Shown: positions 1 through 11,105, counted from the stretch's first letter. The stretch: 64,000 nt of DNA from Morinoia aosen (GCA_030386875.1 CM059560.1:35148183-35212182), one strand, 5' to 3'. Made by a program: numbers and translations. Notes: generated from the sequence alone by a model not told the origin.

Positions 1-289
1 GTAATTTTAAGTTCATACGTAAACGAGTAAGATTATTGAGCTCTTCTTCGTTTGGAGACAGTAACCGTGTACGTGTTGTAGTTAGAAAGCTATACACTGC
101 GCATGGTATACACCTATCCCGCGCTATCACATAGAACTTGTCGCACTAACTTGTGAACTATTTCTGTCTAATTAGACCTTGAGCAAATCAATCAGTCGTG
201 GGTTTCAACTTTTAAATTTGGTAAATTTCACCTTTGTTTTTTTCGCTTTTTGTTGAGTATGCCATTTCAGTGCGTTCTTGCATCTCCTC

Positions 290-757
290 CTCTGGAGAGT
301 CCAACTATTGCATCCATGGGAATTAGCCTCCCCCGCTAAGGAAAGATGTGAGGTCCTCTGCTGAAAATTAAGTAAGCCTGCCTTCCTTCTGCTGAAAGAG
401 ACCCCACAGGAAGATGCAACTATTGTCTTCATGGGAATTAGCGCTCACAGGGGAATATGTGAGGTCCCGACCTAAAGGTTACGTAGGACTCTCTAATGCT
501 GAAATAAAATAGGTTTTTCTTGGTTTTGTTACTGACCATCCTCTTTTTTGTTCACTGCTGTCTTGTTTTAACACGTATTACTTTTTTCTTCAACTTCTAT
601 CTTATTTCATAAACTTCTTTCTTAACATAATATTTCTATGTGCCTTGTGCATGGGTTCCGCGTTCCCTTAAGTGCATTGGAAATGGTGCCTTCCTCCTTC
701 CTTTTTTTAGAACAACACCTTTTTTGCGGTTAGGGATACGTAAACTAATATCTAATC
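290..757 (+). repeat. SINE-like repeat (family S1), copy with duplicated head
   Basis: This is a copy of a dispersed family of about 365 bp (S1) whose best copies are at 30232-30594 and 36463-36830. Shared blocks in order are a head with an ATTG(T/C)ATC motif and GGGAATTAG, a middle with TTCACTGCTGTC, and an end with GCGGTTAGGGA followed by a TCTAATC tail. The head is present twice, at about 300-375 and 410-480, so a local duplication of the 5' end happened in this copy. It has no coding capacity; short open frames here are chance. Confidence 0.75.
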
Positions 758-759
758 TT

Positions 760-950
760 TTTTTGCAAAGAATAAGTTTTTGTTTTGTTGCCATTTTTTT
801 GAGAGGGGTGGTCAGTTTTGTTTCAGCTCTCATAACTTTCTTCAACTTTTATCTTTGTTTATAAACTCCTTTCATTTTTGCTGTTTTCATGCTCATAGTG
901 TGGTGACATGCTTTTTACACAGATTCTTTGCTCCCTTAATTAATTTCATT
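760..950 (+). repeat. Degenerate S1 SINE-like copy
   Basis: A second, more decayed and partial S1 copy lies directly downstream of the first. The recognisable blocks are a GTTTTGTTGCCATTTTTTT segment, TTTCTTCAACTTTTATC and a GATTCTTTGCTCCCTTAAT stretch, which match the middle and 3' half of the family. The head and tail cannot be traced. Confidence 0.5.
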
Positions 951-953
951 CAA

Positions 954-1567
954 CAGGGTGTTTCAGAATTAGAGGTACGAAATTGCACACCAAGTAGAAA
1001 ATGACTAAATGAACACCTTTTCTTGTATGAAATTTTCCGACCAAAAATCGGGTTTTTGAGAAATTTGTTGTTTATTGTTTTAAAGGATGAAATTTAATTT
1101 CACAATTACTCGCAATGCTTATTTTGAATTTACGTAACAAACACTGTTGCATGGCCTCCTGGATCTTCTGGTATGATTCCACTCGATTTCTTTTTTGGGA
1201 CACATGAAGATTCTTGTTTATGCTACACCCACTGAATCTGAGGAAGATCTCTTGGCCAGAATTGCAGTGGCTGCTGGTGAGATTTCTGAAATGCCAGACG
1301 TGTTTCCTAATATCTGGCAGTCGTATAGGCTAAGATTTGAAAAGTGCATTAATGTTGTGGAACGCATTTTGAACAATTTTTGTGAAGTAAATTCAAAATA
1401 AATATTGCGAGTAATTGTGTCATTAAACTGGATCCTATAAAACAATAAACAGCTAATACCTCAAAAACCCGAATTTTTGTTCGGCAAATTTCATAGAAGT
1501 AAAAGTGTTCATTTAGTCATTTTTTACTTGGTGTGCAATTTTGTATCTCTAATTCTGAAACACCCTG
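954..1567 (+). mobile_element. Mariner/IS630-type element, internally deleted, long TIRs
   Basis: The 614-bp unit begins CAGGGTGTTTCAGAATTAGA and ends with its inverted copy. The inverted repeats continue inward for about 190 bp (954-1145 against 1376-1567) with scattered differences. Between them is only the tail of a transposase. The right flank starts with TA, the usual mariner target, while the left flank reads AA, so the duplication is not intact. It is a dead deletion derivative; mobilisation in trans by a full-length relative would have been possible only while the ends were intact. Confidence 0.8.
1152..1401 (+). pseudogene. Mariner-type transposase C-terminal remnant, frameshifted
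   Basis: From 1152 the frame reads WPPGSSGMIPLDFFFG, the mariner block WPPxSPDLxPLDFFLWG with the third catalytic Asp in LDFF. Reading then shifts near 1190 into the frame that gives GHMKILVYATP and runs to a stop at 1401. This tail (about 68 residues) matches the usual C-terminus of the family. The DNA-binding domain and the first two catalytic Asp residues are absent, so no active enzyme can be made. Confidence 0.75.
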
Positions 1568-2572
1568 TATATGGTGCCTACCTTTGTTTTGGTGGCTTAA
1601 AATAACATATATACTAATTCAATTGATAATCAAAAGCATCTTCTCTATTTGTACGCCCTGTTTTTGTCGCTGGAGGGCAGCATGGATCAAAACGTTCCTT
1701 GTCAGCGGGCCGTAGCATGTCCCTCAGTTCAGTGCTTGTCTAGATGCCTTGCTTTTGATGACGCTAACTCGGAGCGTCCCTGTGTCTGGTTACGAAGGAC
1801 GATATTCCTTCTCTTGGGCCTTCTCACAGCCAATTAACTTCTTTTACTAGCATTATTACAGCATTGTTAATTGGGCATTAATCTTAGCTATTCCGTATTA
1901 CTTTCAGGATTAAGTTCCTGGCGATGATCCTTTACTTGCACAATTATTGAGGCATTGTTAGCCGGTCATTACTCTTAACTGTTCCATATTGTTTTTCAGG
2001 GTTAAGTTCCTGGCGATGAATTATTTAATACATTTATGCTAAGCTTTAATGTAGAAACCTGCTGCTTCCATTCGAAGTGTATTAGACGCCCTCAATTAGG
2101 GGCATTGTCATTAGATGTTGTCTTCTTGAATGTTTATTGTACAGTTTTGATGTATTCTATATTGGCTTTGTCAAAATAACCTGATTGTTTTAAACATAAT
2201 TTAAGCATTAAACCTCTCTGTAAATATAGATCTTGTTGTACAATAGCTAACTTTGTATATTGCCTAGCAGGGAAACCTATTTCTGAAGAAGCACTGCAGC
2301 CAAAGCCTGTGTGTACCTGTACTGTAAATGCGTGTTAGTTTGTGTGGCTTCTCAATGGGATTTTTTCTAATGCTTCTTAACAACCAGTAGAATGCAAGTT
2401 CTTGCGTGCCATTGCAGACCTGAAGTTTGACGGTGTCACTATTTCAGTTTTGGGAGAGTTCTTCGCGTGTTATTCTGCATAATTGTGCTAAATTCTATTT
2501 AATAATGTCGTGTTGCACTTTTGGAGTGGTGGTAGTTTCTTCTCGTGTTTTTTGGGCATTCGTTAAAACGTT
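1568..2572. other. Non-coding interval with a 91-bp tandem duplication
   Basis: No gene is visible. Two diverged copies of a segment containing TTTCAGG(A/G)TTAAGTTCC and ending TGGCGATGA lie about 91 bp apart (about 1860-1928 and 1950-2020). The remainder is AT-rich unique-looking sequence. Confidence 0.5.
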
Positions 2573-2576
2573 GGCC

Positions 2577-2785
2577 GCGATTTGAGCCGCCGGTGTACAA
2601 TGAGGCGATTTTCGTAATGCTGCTGACCGACCAGTAGTCACCAACTCAATTGTTATAAAAACTTATCAAAGCTAAATGAAGGCATGATCCAGTTAATGTT
2701 GGCTATTCTAAAAATTACTTGCTAAAATTTACTTTAGAAATTTGAGTTGAATATTGAACTTCAGTTTAACCCATCGCGAATCGTG
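2577..2785 (+). mobile_element. TTAA-target MITE (family M1), copy 1
   Basis: A 209-bp non-coding unit preceded by TTAA at 2573-2576. It shares CTGACCGACCAGTAGTCAC, a GAAGGCATGATCCAG block and CTTCAGTTTAACCCATCG with copies at 40809-41020 and 44393-45440. The right flank has decayed to TTGG. TTAA flanks and short inverted ends of the type CACGTT...AACGTG suggest a non-autonomous element mobilised by a piggyBac-like transposase. Confidence 0.65.
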
Positions 2786-3327
2786 TTGGGACTGCGTCAC
2801 CATCGCCGTTACTCGTGTCTGGCTACTGAGGTGAACAGATCGTTGTAGAGCAGGGCTCAGGAACGGCAACCAAGTCTCTGAGCCACGTGGTGTACGCTTG
2901 TTACCAATAAGTTAATTAAGCAAAGTTTGACGCAATCACTTTACATACCTACATAGACCGAGCGATACGACCTTCCCTCCTCGGTCGAAGACTTACTACA
3001 TTAACCCTAGGGCACAAACCCGAGTAGATCTTCAGCCAAAGTCAAGGTCTGTGGTATTCTGGAAAGTTTTTACGAGTCACCCCTGCAGTATTATTTCATT
3101 GCTTAATTAAGTAACGTTGTGTAAGGAGGAATAAGAGTCGAGGAGTATTATTTTTCATGTTTTTTTATCCCTTTCAGTATAGATAATTTGCCCTCTTTTT
3201 CCATTATCCAAGAATTGGGTAATATTTACCCATAGCTTGTGACAGCATAACACCGGTCGTGTGACTTGTGTTCTAAGGTTAATGCTATGTTGCAGTACTG
3301 CAGGAGGCACACACAACTGTTATCTTC

Positions 3328-3549
3328 ACTAGTCCACCCCCCTTTATTTGAAATTTAAAAAGAGGGCGAAATGAGAAGAAGGCCGTAAGAAATTAAAAAA
3401 CACAATCTCTATTGAGTTAGTTGATAAGGCCGCGTGAACACGGCCCGTCAAAATATATAGGGCTGGAGTCTATATCACAGATACGCTCATCACACACTTT
3501 TGGTTGGCTTCGGACATACCGACGGACGGACGCGGCTCTTATTACAGTA
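3328..3549 (+). repeat. Dispersed repeat R2, copy 1
   Basis: This segment starts ACTAGTCCACCCCCCTTTAT and shares several blocks with 37395-37714: GGCCGTAAGAAAT, a hairpin-like GGCCGCGTGAACACGGCC (GGCCGAGTGCACACGGCC in the other copy), CATCACACACTTT and GGACGCGGCTCTT. Both copies share the same start. The class is unknown; it has no ORF. Confidence 0.65.
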
Positions 3550-3550
3550 G

Positions 3551-3582
3551 GCTAACTCGTAACACAGTCCCCACGAGTTAGC
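3551..3582. other. 10-bp-stem hairpin
   Basis: GCTAACTCGT and ACGAGTTAGC form a perfect 10-bp stem with a 12-nt loop just after the R2 repeat. There is no poly-T tract or gene context that would give it a role; it may be a remnant of an element end. Confidence 0.4.
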
Positions 3583-4401
3583 AGGGGAAGTCTGTCAGTC
3601 GTAAACGTACAGACGTCTATCTCCTTCTTGTGTTGATTTTAAGCGTGAAGATTAATATAATATATTCTCTCACTATGGTATACGTCTATGTGTGTTTTTT
3701 CCTGTATACATGACTTCAATCAGTGATTTTTAATTTGTTAATTCAATAAATGTATTGTACTTATCAAGTGAGCCTATTTTTTGCCTTCAATTCAGGTGGT
3801 AGCATTCTCCTATTCTAATGATTTAGAACCCCTGCTATTGTAAATTCATTGTTGCTTTAAGTTATAATTAATACATTCCCCGCGTATTGAGCTATATGTT
3901 TACCACTAGGTAAGTTGCTCATTCACTTACCGGTATAAATGAATGACATTTAATCTTTTTCGTGACCTTTTTCAAAAATAACTGTTATCGTACGAAGTGA
4001 AACGTTAACGTGCACTCGTGTTTTCTTTATATTTCTTAGGAAGGATATAAATGAATTCGAGCATTCGAGTCGATTTTCCTATTCTACTGCATACAACCCA
4101 ACCAAATGAACTGTTTGGAAACGCGGTGAACGTGTTGAACGCCTCGTTCGTTTTTTAGTTGAATTGGGCATTTGTTATATCGTTATATTTGGGACAATTG
4201 CTTTGCGGAATTGGTCATCAATTTATAGGTATATTGACCATTTATTTACTTGTAAAATGGTCATTTATTTATATTTAAATCGATGATATATTTAAAGGTA
4301 AACGGGTCATTGAGTTACCTACTTAAACCGTTTTCACAACGTTGTTGGTGCGTCATAGACAAATTTCTCTGTGCCGAGCTTTGGAGCGTCAGTTGCTGTG
4401 G
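3583..4401. other. Non-coding AT-rich interval
   Basis: No coding frame, RNA gene or dispersed repeat was recognised between the R2 copy and the hAT-like element. AATAAA-like hexamers occur but without any adjoining exon. Confidence 0.4.
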
Positions 4402-4409
4402 GCCTGGAG

Positions 4410-6031
4410 CATGGTAGACCTTTAAGGGGTGTTTACACTAGGGGACATTTCGGCTGTGAGGCGCGACTCGTGTAGATGAAGCTCACCACTGAGGCTCATA
4501 TTTGTGTGTGTGAGCCCGAAGTTCCCGATTCACTTTGATTGAATCCGTGGAGCGGCTGCAAGTGTGAGCGGCGCTGGCCGCGCTGCTCTAGACCGGTCAG
4601 ACCGGGTCAGTGTGCAAGTAGTGGTCATCAAGTGAGGTGGCGCCTCTCGCTCACCCGTAAGGGCTGACTGCCGCGAGAAACTACACTGCTTCTAATTGAA
4701 ATGTACTAAGCCCATCAATGCCTTTGGCAGACTAAAAGCTGTGAATATAAGGAGGCTGCTTTCCATTATATTTTAATGAAAATGAACGAATATAGTAACA
4801 TTACACTCATGCAAATAAAAAAGAGATTACGTAGCTACGATGCAGCAACAATATTCACACAAGCTCGTCTACAGCAATCCATATTTCAAAGCAGCAAGCC
4901 ACACTGACTGGTTTTGTACTGCATGGCTGCCACTTTTGTTTGACCAAAAAATCTAGTGTGACCTCAAAAAATATCGAGAAACATCTAGATTTAAAAATAA
5001 AACATCCAAAAATTTATCTAGAAATAAATTAATTATCTATTATAATAAATTAGTTGAACAATAGCATATAAGAATATTTATATCATAAATTGCTTTATAT
5101 TAGGCAATTTATCTTTATATAAATTATCTAGTATCCTGATATTTACCCTAATAAAGCTTGGTATCCAAATATTCTTCAATTCCACACGTGTTGCGAGTAG
5201 AAAGGTATGTGTCTATTGCATTGCAATTATCAATGCTCAGATTCCTACTTATCAACAATTGTTTTAAGGCTTTCACACCGCTACCTTCATCATTTTTAAT
5301 AATTTTGCAATTACTAAGTAGGTTGATTCTACTTTATTAGATGCATTACTTTAGTATATAGCTGATACACCATGTAGTTTCATGATAGAAATATCATTGC
5401 TTCCATCCAACAATAAACTGAACTCATTGTTACCAATATCATTGGTCAGTCTTTCGTAAAAATGAGGCCACAATACATTCTTGATAATGTATGTGCCTTT
5501 TATTCTATGATTTTTTGATATCACTAGTTTTGCAATTGGAGATAATGTGCTTTAGCTTATGAACCGTGAAATAGCCGTCTTGGTGTCGTTCATAATCTGA
5601 ACATAACATGATCAGAATTTGGTTGCTTCACTATTCAGACAATTTGCTTAAGTGAATTAACAAATATAATAAGAATGAAGTAGTAACCAACCATTATTTT
5701 AAATTCCTAATTCGAATTTACAGTAATTTATCATATACATAGCTTAAATGTAATTCTAGCTAGAAAACTTCTAGCACGCTGAAAAAACTATATAGATATT
5801 GTAGCTAATATCTAGGTTCGAAATTTTACATCTAGGCTTCAGCAAAAACATCTAGATCTAGCTATATAATATCTAGAGTGGCAGCCCTGTTGAGCAGCGC
5901 GCGCTCCATGGCTCGCTCCAATGGTGTCTAGTCTAAACGCACATGTCTCTTGTGAAGCTCCACACGAGGCGTCTACACGTGAGCCTGCAGCAAAATGTAG
6001 ACCAGTGTAAACGGCCCTTTAGTCTACCATG
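4410..6031. mobile_element. Non-autonomous hAT-like element, 1.6 kb
   Basis: The ends are inverted copies starting CATGGTAGAC and ending GTCTACCATG. The similarity continues inward through a GTGTTTACACT/AGTGTAAAC block to about 65 bp. The element is flanked by an exact 8-bp direct repeat, GCCTGGAG, at 4402-4409 and 6032-6039. An 8-bp duplication fits the hAT superfamily, although P and Merlin elements also give 8-9 bp. There is no transposase ORF. Most of its interior is a second element at 4922-5889. Confidence 0.75.
4922..5889. mobile_element. Nested hAT-like MITE
   Basis: The left end CATGGCTGCCACT and the inverted right end (read inward, CAGGGCTGCCACTCTAGA) are typical hAT-style termini. 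The interior is very AT-rich with many ATCTAGA-type motifs and no coding frame. The 8-bp flanks TTGTACTG and TTGAGCAG agree at only five positions, so the duplication has decayed or the call is slightly off. It lies wholly inside the 4410-6031 element and must be the later insertion. Confidence 0.6.
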
Positions 6032-6288
6032 GCCTGGAGGCGGCCGCCGCCACTGCCGTCCAGTGCGTCTCTCGCGCTGCACCGGCCCCGAGCTAGCGCC
6101 ACGGTATGGCTAGCGCCTAATGGGGATTTTTATCTTGACTACTGCGTCAGCACTGGCCGAAATAGCACGCTGTCTCGTACAAAACAAAAAAACAAAACCG
6201 TTTATTTCCAAGTTGTCACATGAGATACATATGCCAACATATTGGCTTTTAAAAGTTCCTTAATATAAGACGTCCTAAAACAAAAGAT

Positions 6289-6720
6289 CCATACGAGGAG
6301 TATTAATTGACAAACCATCCGAGGTGTAAAAATAGATAAGCCATACGAGGCATAATAATCGACAAACTATATGAGGTGTGCTAATAGATAAACTATCAGA
6401 GGTGTACAAATAGATAGACCATACGAGGCATATTAATAGACATAATATACGAGGCGTACTATAATAGACAAACCACACGTGGTGTGCTAATAGTCTAACA
6501 AAGTTCCATACGAGGAATACTAATTGACAAACCATACGAGGTGTACAAATAGATAAGCCGTACGAGGCATAATAATAGACAAACTATACGAGATGTAATA
6601 TTAGACAATACTATCATAGGTGTACAGATAGATAGACCATACGAGGCATATCAATAGAAAAAATATACGAGGCGTACTAATAGACAAACCATACGGGTCG
6701 TGCTAATAGTTTAACTCTGT
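6289..6720. repeat. Minisatellite with ~30-bp monomers in a 217-bp higher-order unit
   Basis: Monomers of about 30 bp follow a pattern of CCATACGAGG, then TGTAC/TATTA, then AATAGACAAA. Successive monomers differ, but whole groups of seven repeat: the unit starting at 6289 recurs at 6506 (CCATACGAGGAGTATTAATT against CCATACGAGGAATACTAATT), a period of 217 bp. Two higher-order units are present. A - strand open frame across this block is a by-product of the period and is not a gene. Confidence 0.8.
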
Positions 6721-7019
6721 CAAGGGTAGTTGAATGAGAAATGAGAAATATTATCTCTTGGATATTTTATATTCCAAGAGATTCCGGCACAGCGCTTCTT
6801 GCCTTTTTCCTACTTCGATAATTTCAACTAAGAACTTGGCAGTTTCGAAGAATTCTTTAGTATTTTTCGAATTATTTATAAGATCATCGAAGTAGGAAAA
6901 ATACAAAAAAACGCTACACCGTACTAGATTGAAACAACACCGTAAATGACAATCAAGTATTGAGAAAAAGATAGTCTCGAAATAATTTGTAAAGAACATC
7001 GCGCAACACAGCACGCACA
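6721..7019. other. Non-coding, with a spaced 15-bp inverted repeat
   Basis: TTTTCCTACTTCGAT (about 6806) and ATCGAAGTAGGAAAAA (about 6885) are inverted with a spacer of about 65 bp. No other feature is recognised. Confidence 0.35.
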
Positions 7020-9035
7020 TCTAGGAATGCGTAAACAAACTTACACTCAAAATTGAAATGCATGGCTTGTTCGGCATACAAATATAGAGATAATTTTTGC
7101 ACGAGTGCTTTATTTCCTTTGTCTGTTTATACTTTTTAATTTCTTCTGTTCACAGAAATGCCCTTCGGGGTCGTGATAGATCGATTTATAAATCATAAAG
7201 CAAGCGCAATCAATTTGTTTATTTCTGAAATTTGGTGCAGTGTTAACTGATCGCAGAGCTTTGGGTAAAATGTAATGTGTCTTGAGGTTTTGCTTTTTAT
7301 GCAAAAAGTAGAAATAGAAACCGATATATGTACATGTGCGCATATATGTGTGCGAAACGTGTGCATGTTTACACTGATACATAAACATTTATGTTTGCGT
7401 GCGCACACGTACATACTCACGCACACACTAACACACATATTCATATATATACGTATTGAAAACGAATATAAGAAAAATGCTAATAGACATGAAAAATAAT
7501 CTTACTCTTTCAATATTTAAAATGACAGTCCAAGCTCTGATGAATCGTAAGAAATAACCTGAGGAAAGATAAGGAATAGAAAAGGACTTCGAAAAACGTA
7601 TAAATGGAATGGTTTTTTAATTTCCTAAAGGAAATTTTAAGAAAACTCAAGTTACCGCTGAGGAACAACAACAAAAAAAAACATATATCTTCAATATATA
7701 TCATATATCATATCTTCTCGATATTCTCTGCAACATCATGCGGACATGGGTACATGGGATAAAATGGAGATACAGTGTAGGCCAGTTACCACTCATGATT
7801 GACAAATATCTACAAAATTTTGGCAGAAATGCGCAAACAAACATATACTCAACATCAAAATTTGCTTATACAACATACGGACAGAAAGATAATTTTACCA
7901 CGATTCATACGCTCAAATTACGATTAATTTCATTAATTGTATTTGTCATTAATCCGATTCACAGAGACGTCCTCTGGTGTAAGTGGGAGATCTATTTTTG
8001 AATCATTTCGCTAGTGCAATAAAATTTATTAACCGGATGGTTTTTGTGTAAAGAAATGAAATAGAAACATGTATATCTATTTATGTAGATATATATATAC
8101 CTATATACGTACACACACATATTAATATATGTACTTATTGAGAATGAAATATAAGAAAAAAATACAAATATAAAATAAGAGGATAGAAACAACCTACCAT
8201 CTATTACACCGATAATGACAGTTGAGCTCATTGTAATCCTAAGAAATTATTCGAAAAAAAAATAACTAAAAGGAAAAGAAGACTTCGGAAAACGTAAAAT
8301 GAACTGGTTTTTAGTTTCTTCATAGAAATTTTTAAGAAAACTCAGGTTACAGTCAAGAAACAACACAACTCTTCAGCATTATACAGACATGTGTACATGG
8401 GATAAAATGGAGTAACATTGTGGCCGGATATCACATTTGAGTTGAGAATATTTACAAAATTTGGCACATATAGGTAGATTAAGCAATGGTCCAAAGTGAT
8501 AATTTTGATAACAGAAATTAACAGTTTTTTTCGATTTTAAAGTTTAGTGCTGGTGTGCACTGAACGCACGGAAAAATATTAAAAGACTAAATGAAAGTGC
8601 TTAAATTAACCTCTCCCCCCAGCTCAGCCGAAATCGATTGAAAACATATTCGAGAATGATTTTGAAATTACGAGACAACGTTAGCCAAAATTTAATTCAT
8701 TATAAACGTTGCACAATCCTCACATTTATAAACCTGTATATTGGTGTACACATAGAATGTATTTCAGAGTATGTTTTCCATACGGATGTTAAATATTAAC
8801 ACAGAGAAGAAAAAATAACAAAATAAAAATGAGGAAATACTCCTAATTATGGAAAAAACGTCCATTCTGCTGTATTGAACTCACGGCTGGGGTGCTCATT
8901 ATTGTCGACAGAAATAGTTAAGATGAATGCACGAATGGCTTAGCAAACGTAAAATGAAATAGTTTCTAATTTTCTAACAGAAATTTCAGGAAAATTAAAA
9001 TTTCTGGTAAATGGGAAATTCACACCGAAATGCTG
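7020..9035. repeat. Degenerate tandem array, units of ~0.65-0.7 kb
   Basis: Three diverged units follow each other. Landmarks recur at similar spacing: ACATGGGATAAAATGGAG at about 7750 and 8395; an AATGACAGT block with CTAAGAAAT/GTAAGAAAT at about 7520 and 8215; an AACGTAAAATGAA-type block at about 7595, 8292 and 8945; and GCGCAAACAAAC/GCGTAAACAAAC at about 7030 and 7830. Each of the first two units carries a TATA/CA-rich microsatellite (7330-7450 and 8080-8130). The longest frames are short and not conserved between units, so the array looks non-coding. Confidence 0.65.
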
Positions 9036-9040
9036 CAGGT

Positions 9041-10666
9041 CTATAGAGATGCAAAATGACGTGACACATTTACTCTAAATTCTTTTCCAGTTTTAGAGTT
9101 TTTGATATGCTGGGGAAGCTTGTTCCACAAAAAAGCTCCAGAAACTGAGAGAGCTTTTTGTCCCACGTTAGATGAACGGTAACGGACTAAAACATCATTC
9201 CTCCGATTTGGTTTTTTGTTTGGGATATTAGATGGAAAAAATTTTACCACCTCTGCATTACTTTGGGGGAGGTACAGAGAGGAGAACACTCGTCGAGCTT
9301 TTTGGATCATTAATCTGTTCGGTATTGGGATCCAGTCGAGTTTTCTTAAAAGAGGGGTGACATGATCGTATTTATTGAAATTTCCTTTGCACACCACTTT
9401 GGCGGCGAATTTTAGACATTTTTGCAACTCTTCCTGACGATATTGAGGTAAATTTCCCCATACAAGACTGCAGTAGTCCAGGCGCGATAAAACTAAAGAC
9501 TGAATCACTAGCAACCTAGATTTTTCGTCAAGTGTGTTCTTAATGCGATGAAAGAACATTAAGGTTCCGTTTATTTTGTTGCACATTGTTTCGACGTGTG
9601 AATTGAAAGTCATATTTTTGTCAAACCAAACACCCAGATTTTTTACCGTCTCTACTGATTCAATTGTATCGTCTCCAAATGTTAGCTTGAATGGTGGTAA
9701 ATTTTTAGTCGCATTCTGTGATCCAAAAATAATGCATTGCGTTTTACTTGCGTTAAGTTTGAGGCCATTATGGTCATACCACAATTTAAGGTTTCTCAGA
9801 AGGTTTTCAGCGTTGGCTTGTGTTTCTTTTAAATCTGCTGTTGAGCTTGTCATGGCAATTTGTACGTCATCAGCATACATTGAGATTTTTGTGTTTGCCG
9901 GCATGGTGGGGAAATCATTGATGAAAATTGAAAATAAGAGCGGGCCGATGATTGAACCTTGAGGAACGCCAAAATTGTTTGGTATGAATGATGACATTTT
10001 GTTATTCAAGCACACTGCATGAGAGCGGTTTAGTAGGTAGCTTTCAAACCATTGAGTGTCAATTCTGAGGTTTGAAATTTTTTGTAGAAGTTTCTTATGC
10101 TCAACACTGTCGAAAGCTTTGGAGAGATCAAGCAATAGTAAGAGAGTTAATTTTTTTTGGTCAATATCATTGTAAATTTTTTCTGTTATGTTTAACAGGG
10201 CGTCCTGAGTACTGGTATTCCTTCTGTAAGCATATTGATTGCGATGCAGTAGATGTGACTCGTCTATGTAAGACGAGAGCTGGTTTGTTATTACTTTTTC
10301 TAATATTTTGGACATAACAGGCAGGAGACTGATTGGTCTGTAGTTTGACGCTATTTCGATATCACCAGATTTATGTAATGGCTTAATAATGGATAATTTC
10401 CATTGGTCGGGAAACTTGTTTGTGGCTATAGATGTATTTATTATCAAACGAATGAGGGGTGCTGTGACAGGGAAGCTGTCTTTTATATGTTGGAGGCTTA
10501 TGCCATCATGTCCAGTCGCTTTGGTATTCTTTAGTGAATATAGCACTTGAATAATGTTTAAAGTAAGAATAGAAGAACAATTCACCGGTAAAGTTGTTTT
10601 AAAATGAATAGTTTTAATACGTGGCCTTCCACCTTTCCGATGCTCTAATTTTGTGTTACGATTACT
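9041..10666 (-). CDS. Reverse transcriptase of a 5'-truncated CR1/jockey-group LINE
   Basis: An uninterrupted frame is open from just after a stop at about 10667 to TAG at 9041-9043. It encodes about 540 residues, with an internal possible start at 10585. It covers the RT of a non-LTR retrotransposon: KATGHDGIS, YRPISLLPVMSKILEK, the catalytic LLDLSKAFDSVEH, GVPQGSIIGPLLF and the MYADD box, then the thumb and C-terminal region ending in an LWNKLPQHIK block. The endonuclease and ORF1 are missing, so the copy is 5'-truncated, the usual outcome of target-primed reverse transcription. The RT itself has no frameshift, so the insertion is relatively young. Codon use and length fit the CR1/L2/jockey group; clade assignment needs a tree. 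Confidence 0.9.
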   Translation of the reverse strand, partial: SNRNTKLEHRKGGRPRIKTIHFKTTLPVNCSSILTLNIIQVLYSLKNTKATGHDGISLQHIKDSFPVTAPLIRLIINTSIATNKFPDQWKLSIIKPLHKSGDIEIASNYRPISLLPVMSKILEKVITNQLSSYIDESHLLHRNQYAYRRNTSTQDALLNITEKIYNDIDQKKLTLLLLLDLSKAFDSVEHKKLLQKISNLRIDTQWFESYLLNRSHAVCLNNKMSSFIPNNFGVPQGSIIGPLLFSIFINDFPTMPANTKISMYADDVQIAMTSSTADLKETQANAENLLRNLKLWYDHNGLKLNASKTQCIIFGSQNATKNLPPFKLTFGDDTIESVETVKNLGVWFDKNMTFNSHVETMCNKINGTLMFFHRIKNTLDEKSRLLVIQSLVLSRLDYCSLVWGNLPQYRQEELQKCLKFAAKVVCKGNFNKYDHVTPLLRKLDWIPIPNRLMIQKARRVFSSLYLPQSNAEVVKFFPSNIPNKKPNRRNDVLVRYRSSNVGQKALSVSGAFLWNKLPQHIKNSKTGKEFRVNVSRHFASL

Positions 10667-10679
10667 TTAGAATAAATTC

Positions 10680-10984
10680 CGATGTAAAGCAACTATAATT
10701 CAAAAACAGAATGTTTCACTTATGGGGTCTCCAGGCTTTATTTAGAGAGGGTCAGTAGGGATTTACGAACTAACAAGAGTGAACTGAGTATTATTTTATA
10801 GTTCAATCCGTATTTCATCATAGATGTGAATATTTCTTTTGTTTTCATAGACGAATGTTGTCTCTTAACCACCTGTTCGAATAAGAATACAAACGATTTG
10901 AATATTTGGCAAAAATATTTCATCAAATAAATGTAAGTCACTTTGAGTTAAAATGGTGTTTAAAGGCCTCGCCCATCCTTGAAA
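10680..10984. other. Non-coding interval
   Basis: No recognised feature between the truncated LINE and the SINE fragment. Confidence 0.35.
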
Positions 10985-11105
10985 GTGTCGAGGGATCGAA
11001 TACCAGCGCTGCGCGGCGATTTCCCCGTTGGGTATAAGATATCCAAGATGATATGTACCAGGCTTGATAGGAAATGTAGCATCCTTAGATGCCGATGTTT
11101 GTTTA
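10985..11105 (+). repeat. tRNA-derived SINE (family S2), body fragment
   Basis: The segment shares GGATCGAATACC, an AGCGCTG and TTTCCCCGTTGGGT with the SINE at 16050-16300. It continues into a downstream part (CAGGCTTGAT, GATGCCGATGTTTGTTT) that recurs at 20690-20750. The A-box end is not preserved here. Confidence 0.6.

Noticed and set aside
1649-1837. Small + strand frame between the mariner relic and the tandem duplication
   Set aside because: No similarity and no splice context; its length is within chance expectation.
6275-6535. - strand frame with repeated LVWSIYLYTSD-like segments
   Set aside because: It is the minisatellite read in one frame; the repeat unit length keeps it open. 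No protein family matches.
6289-6720. CRISPR-like array
   Set aside because: Direct repeats are contiguous and variable without unique spacers, and the genome is eukaryotic.
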